A stretch of 7,069 nucleotides of DNA, taken from NCBI GenBank assembly GCA_014239625.1, contig JAAZYN010000179.1:1-7069 (forward strand), written 5' to 3'. The stretch is from Myxococcales bacterium (lineage in GTDB: Bacteria; Myxococcota_A; UBA9042; PHBI01; JAAZYN01). Made by a program: the position numbers and the translations under genes. The notes beneath the pieces are model-generated. The model did no database searches and was not told the origin of the DNA. It saw only the letters and a program-made list of their open reading frames with translations. This document shows, piece after piece, positions 5,120 to 7,069 of the stretch; position 1 is the first letter of the stretch; every line of letters starts with the position of its first letter.

Positions 5120-7069
5120 TCACAGCACGGTCGCCGTCCCCATCTGGGCCGTGTTGAAGCCGTCGCCCACACCCGTCAGATCGATGTAGTTCCACGAGGC
5201 GCCGCCGTCGACGCTGGCCCGATACACGTAGGAGAAGGTCCCGGGGGTGGGCATGAAGAACGCCCCGCGGAACTCATTACCCGCGCCGATGTCGCTCTCG
5301 CAGAAGGCCGGAAACCACAGCCACGAACCATGAGCCCGCGGGTCGCTGGCCAGCTGACCGTACCCCACCTCGACGATGAGCTGCCCCGGCGGGAACTCAC
5401 CGCTGGTCGGGCAGGCGCCGCCGGTGACGCCGTTCTCGGTGACACGGCCGAACACCGCCTGACTCCACGTGTCGCGGATGATCTGCACGGTCGCTGGGCG
5501 GTCCACGACCCCGGCCCCGATGACATCTCCGCCGCTGGCCGTGCTGGTCAGCCGGATGCCGTTGCTGAGGGTGTCGCTCCCGGCGTTGGTGACCACGACG
5601 TCCTTGAAGCCGGCGGTCGACGCGCCCAGGGTGCAGGTGAGCTCGGTCTTCGTGTTGGCGGTGACGGTGCAGGCGGTCCCGCCGACGGTCACCCCGGGGG
5701 ACCCGTCGAAGTTATAACCGACGACCCTGATCGGCGTGCCGCCGCTGGCCGGTGCGTTGTCTGGATGCACCGCGACCACAGCGGGGGCCGTGGTGCTGTT
5801 GCAGTCGACGTTGGACGTGCCCGGCGTCCCGTCATCGGTGTTGGGGCCAAACTCGAACAGCGGCCCGTTGGGGTGCTGGCACCAGTTGGCGGCGGCGTTG
5901 TTGTTGGAATCATAATGATCCGGGTCCAGGTTGAGGGACTCTTGAACCGCCGACGGCCAGCCACCGCTCTCGTTGTATTCGAGCTGATCGATGGTGGTGG
6001 GAGCAGCGCCGTCGAACTCCAGGAAGATCTCGTCGTTGCTGTTGCCGAGCTGAAAGAAACCGTACTCATAGCTACAGGTGACCCCGCCGTTGTACTGGGG
6101 CTCGCCCGTTCGGCAGAGCGTCGCGAACCCGCGCGGCTCGACGACGACGTCGTCGTTGATGACGGTGATCTCCTGCTGGGCTCCGGCGTCGTCGCGCATC
6201 TCCCAGGTGCGCACGTTCACCGGCCGGTCGCCAGGGTTGTAGAGCTCTACCCACTCGAAGTTCTCGTCGGGCGTCTGCGACGAGTCGTAGAAGACCTCGG
6301 TGAAGACCACCGCCCCGGGCGCGATGACTCCTTCATCCGCCTTGCCGTCCGGGTCGCAGTCGTTGTCCTTACCGTCGCGGTACTCGGGAGCGCCGGGATA
6401 CACCATCGGGTCGTTGTCGTCGCAGTCATCGCCGCCGCACAGGGGATCGGTGTCGAAGGCGCCGTCGCCGTCGACGTCCTTGTCGTCGGGCGCGCCCGAG
6501 CAGTCCTCGTCCAGCGCGTTGCCGCACACCTCGAACTGAAGCGGGTTGACGCCCACGTTGGCGTCGTTGCAGTCGTCGGCGGGGAGCGGGCCGCTGTACG
6601 TGCCCGCGCAGTCGACGTCCACGTGCCCGTCGACGTCGAGGTCCTTGTCGTCGATGCTCCCGTTGCAGTCGTTGTCGAGGTTGTCGCAGCTCTCGACGGT
6701 GCCAGGGTGGACACTCGGCTCGTCGTCGTTGCAGTCGTTGCCGCCACAGGCCGTGGCGATGAAGTTGTCGTTGTCGATGTCCAGGTTGTTGATGCTCCCG
6801 TCACAGTCATTGTCGACCGCGTCAGTGCACACCTCGACCTGCCCTGGGTTGACGCTCGCGTCGTCGTCGTTGCAGTCGGTGACGGGCAGCGTGCCCGGGT
6901 AGGCGACGCAGCTGTTGTCGATGTAGTCGTCGTCGTCGAGGTCCTTGTCGTCGATGACCCCGTTACAGTCGTTGTCGCGCGCGTCACCGCAGGTTTCGTT
7001 TGCGCCTGCGTAGGCGAGCGGGTTGAGGTCGTCGCAGTCGCTCCCACCGCACGGTAGTGGCGCTTGCCC
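5120..7069 (-). CDS. MopE-type repeat / lamin-tail / IPT-TIG surface protein (5' end outside window)
   Basis: The frame is open to the right edge, so 649 C-terminal residues are visible and the start lies beyond the window. Counting from the edge, residues 1-247 are Cys/Asp-rich repeats of the MopE 'putative metal-binding motif' type (DCDD...NP...C...DNDCDG...DDKDxDxDG). Such Asp-dense loops suit Ca2+ or other metal binding, and the paired Cys suggest an extracytoplasmic setting. Residues 252-423 read as a lamin-tail domain (VVFTEVFYDS, FEWVELYNPG, a GGWPSAVQESLNL segment, DDGTPGTSN). Residues 428-510 are an IPT/TIG Ig-like domain (SGGTPIRVVGYNF, KDVVVTNAGSD). Residues 515-649 form a Trp/Gly-rich, probably beta-sandwich end domain with YVYRASVDGGASWNYIDL. 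No sortase, PEP-CTERM or membrane anchor is seen at the C-terminus. The role is probably cell-surface or secreted adhesion/matrix; no enzyme active site is visible. The stop is TGA. Confidence 0.88.
   Translation of the reverse strand, partial: GQAPLPCGGSDCDDLNPLAYAGANETCGDARDNDCNGVIDDKDLDDDDYIDNSCVAYPGTLPVTDCNDDDASVNPGQVEVCTDAVDNDCDGSINNLDIDNDNFIATACGGNDCNDDEPSVHPGTVESCDNLDNDCNGSIDDKDLDVDGHVDVDCAGTYSGPLPADDCNDANVGVNPLQFEVCGNALDEDCSGAPDDKDVDGDGAFDTDPLCGGDDCDDNDPMVYPGAPEYRDGKDNDCDPDGKADEGVIAPGAVVFTEVFYDSSQTPDENFEWVELYNPGDRPVNVRTWEMRDDAGAQQEITVINDDVVVEPRGFATLCRTGEPQYNGGVTCSYEYGFFQLGNSNDEIFLEFDGAAPTTIDQLEYNESGGWPSAVQESLNLDPDHYDSNNNAAANWCQHPNGPLFEFGPNTDDGTPGTSNVDCNSTTAPAVVAVHPDNAPASGGTPIRVVGYNFDGSPGVTVGGTACTVTANTKTELTCTLGASTAGFKDVVVTNAGSDTLSNGIRLTSTASGGDVIGAGVVDRPATVQIIRDTWSQAVFGRVTENGVTGGACPTSGEFPPGQLIVEVGYGQLASDPRAHGSWLWFPAFCESDIGAGNEFRGAFFMPTPGTFSYVYRASVDGGASWNYIDLTGVGDGFNTAQMGTATVL
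6329..7069 (-). repeat. Alternating MopE-type Cys/Asp repeats
   Basis: Five DC(D/N)D motifs occur at visible residues 11, 65, 112, 166 and 215, and five D-x-D-C motifs at 32, 86, 133, 187 and 234. The spacings 54, 47, 54 and 49 alternate. The units beginning CGG-x-DC (7, 108, 211) are short, and those beginning C-x-Y-x-G-x-LP-x-x-DC (54, 154) are longer. The higher-order period is about 101-103 residues, suggesting duplication of a two-unit module. At DNA level this gives the dense gtcgtcgtc runs on the plus strand. The array continues past the right edge. Confidence 0.85.

Noticed and set aside
5330..7057. 575-codon plus-strand ORF opposite the repeat protein
   Set aside because: It is a codon-aligned antisense shadow. 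Asp/Asn codons (gac/aac) read as Val (gtc/gtt), giving a Val-rich low-complexity product with no domains.
6329..7069. Dense gtcgtc-type repeats as a CRISPR array or satellite
   Set aside because: No constant repeat with unique spacers. The periodicity is fully explained by Asp-rich protein repeats in the coding frame.
1..7069. tRNA, rRNA, insertion sequence, phage or defence-system genes
   Set aside because: No cloverleaf, rRNA-like stretch, transposase, integrase or recognised defence domain was seen on either strand.

Overview
This is a GC-rich bacterial window with four confident genes and short gaps. The gene set suggests Myxococcota or a related predatory/social deltaproteobacterial lineage. 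The main clue is a secreted-type protein built from Cys/Asp-rich 'DNDC(D/N)G' repeats (MopE-type putative metal-binding motif) joined to lamin-tail and IPT/TIG domains. A lipase-like protein fused to a tachylectin-2-type propeller fits the same picture. This is inference from protein style, since no rRNA or marker gene is present.

Layout. Positions 1-481 hold no gene I can identify. One plus-strand frame is open across nearly all of it, interrupted by a single TAG, and it runs into the next gene with a 10-base overlap. A plus-strand gene (482-943, GTG start with a good Shine-Dalgarno) encodes a 153-residue protein with a CxxC...CxC zinc-ribbon-like core. A 252-base convergent gap (944-1195) follows. 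It has no clear terminator but does contain a short FHA-domain-like stretch that may be a gene remnant. The other three genes are all on the minus strand: an ABC-F type twin-ATPase (1196-2758), a secreted alpha/beta-hydrolase plus tachylectin-like propeller protein (2930-4960), and the 3' part of the repeat/LTD/TIG surface protein (5120 to the right edge, its start lying outside the window). Gaps of 171 and 159 bases separate these three, so a tight operon is not implied.

How they may work together. The two large right-hand proteins look like exported or cell-surface proteins, one metal-binding and multidomain, one with a carbohydrate-binding propeller. The ABC-F protein would act on the cytoplasmic ribosome, and the small zinc protein is of unknown role. 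I see no evidence for a single pathway linking all four.

Most notable observations. (1) The lipase-like domain keeps the oxyanion HG motif, a TPHQG motif, and plausible Asp and His triad members, but its nucleophile elbow reads GHGRGG, with Gly where Ser is expected. It may be a pseudoenzyme with a lectin propeller. (2) The ABC-F start codon is directly preceded by one arm of a perfect 9-bp inverted repeat. The other arm coincides with three codons of a 6-codon upstream ORF, a geometry that would suit translation attenuation. (3) The metal-binding repeats alternate between two unit types, giving a higher-order period of about 101-103 residues.
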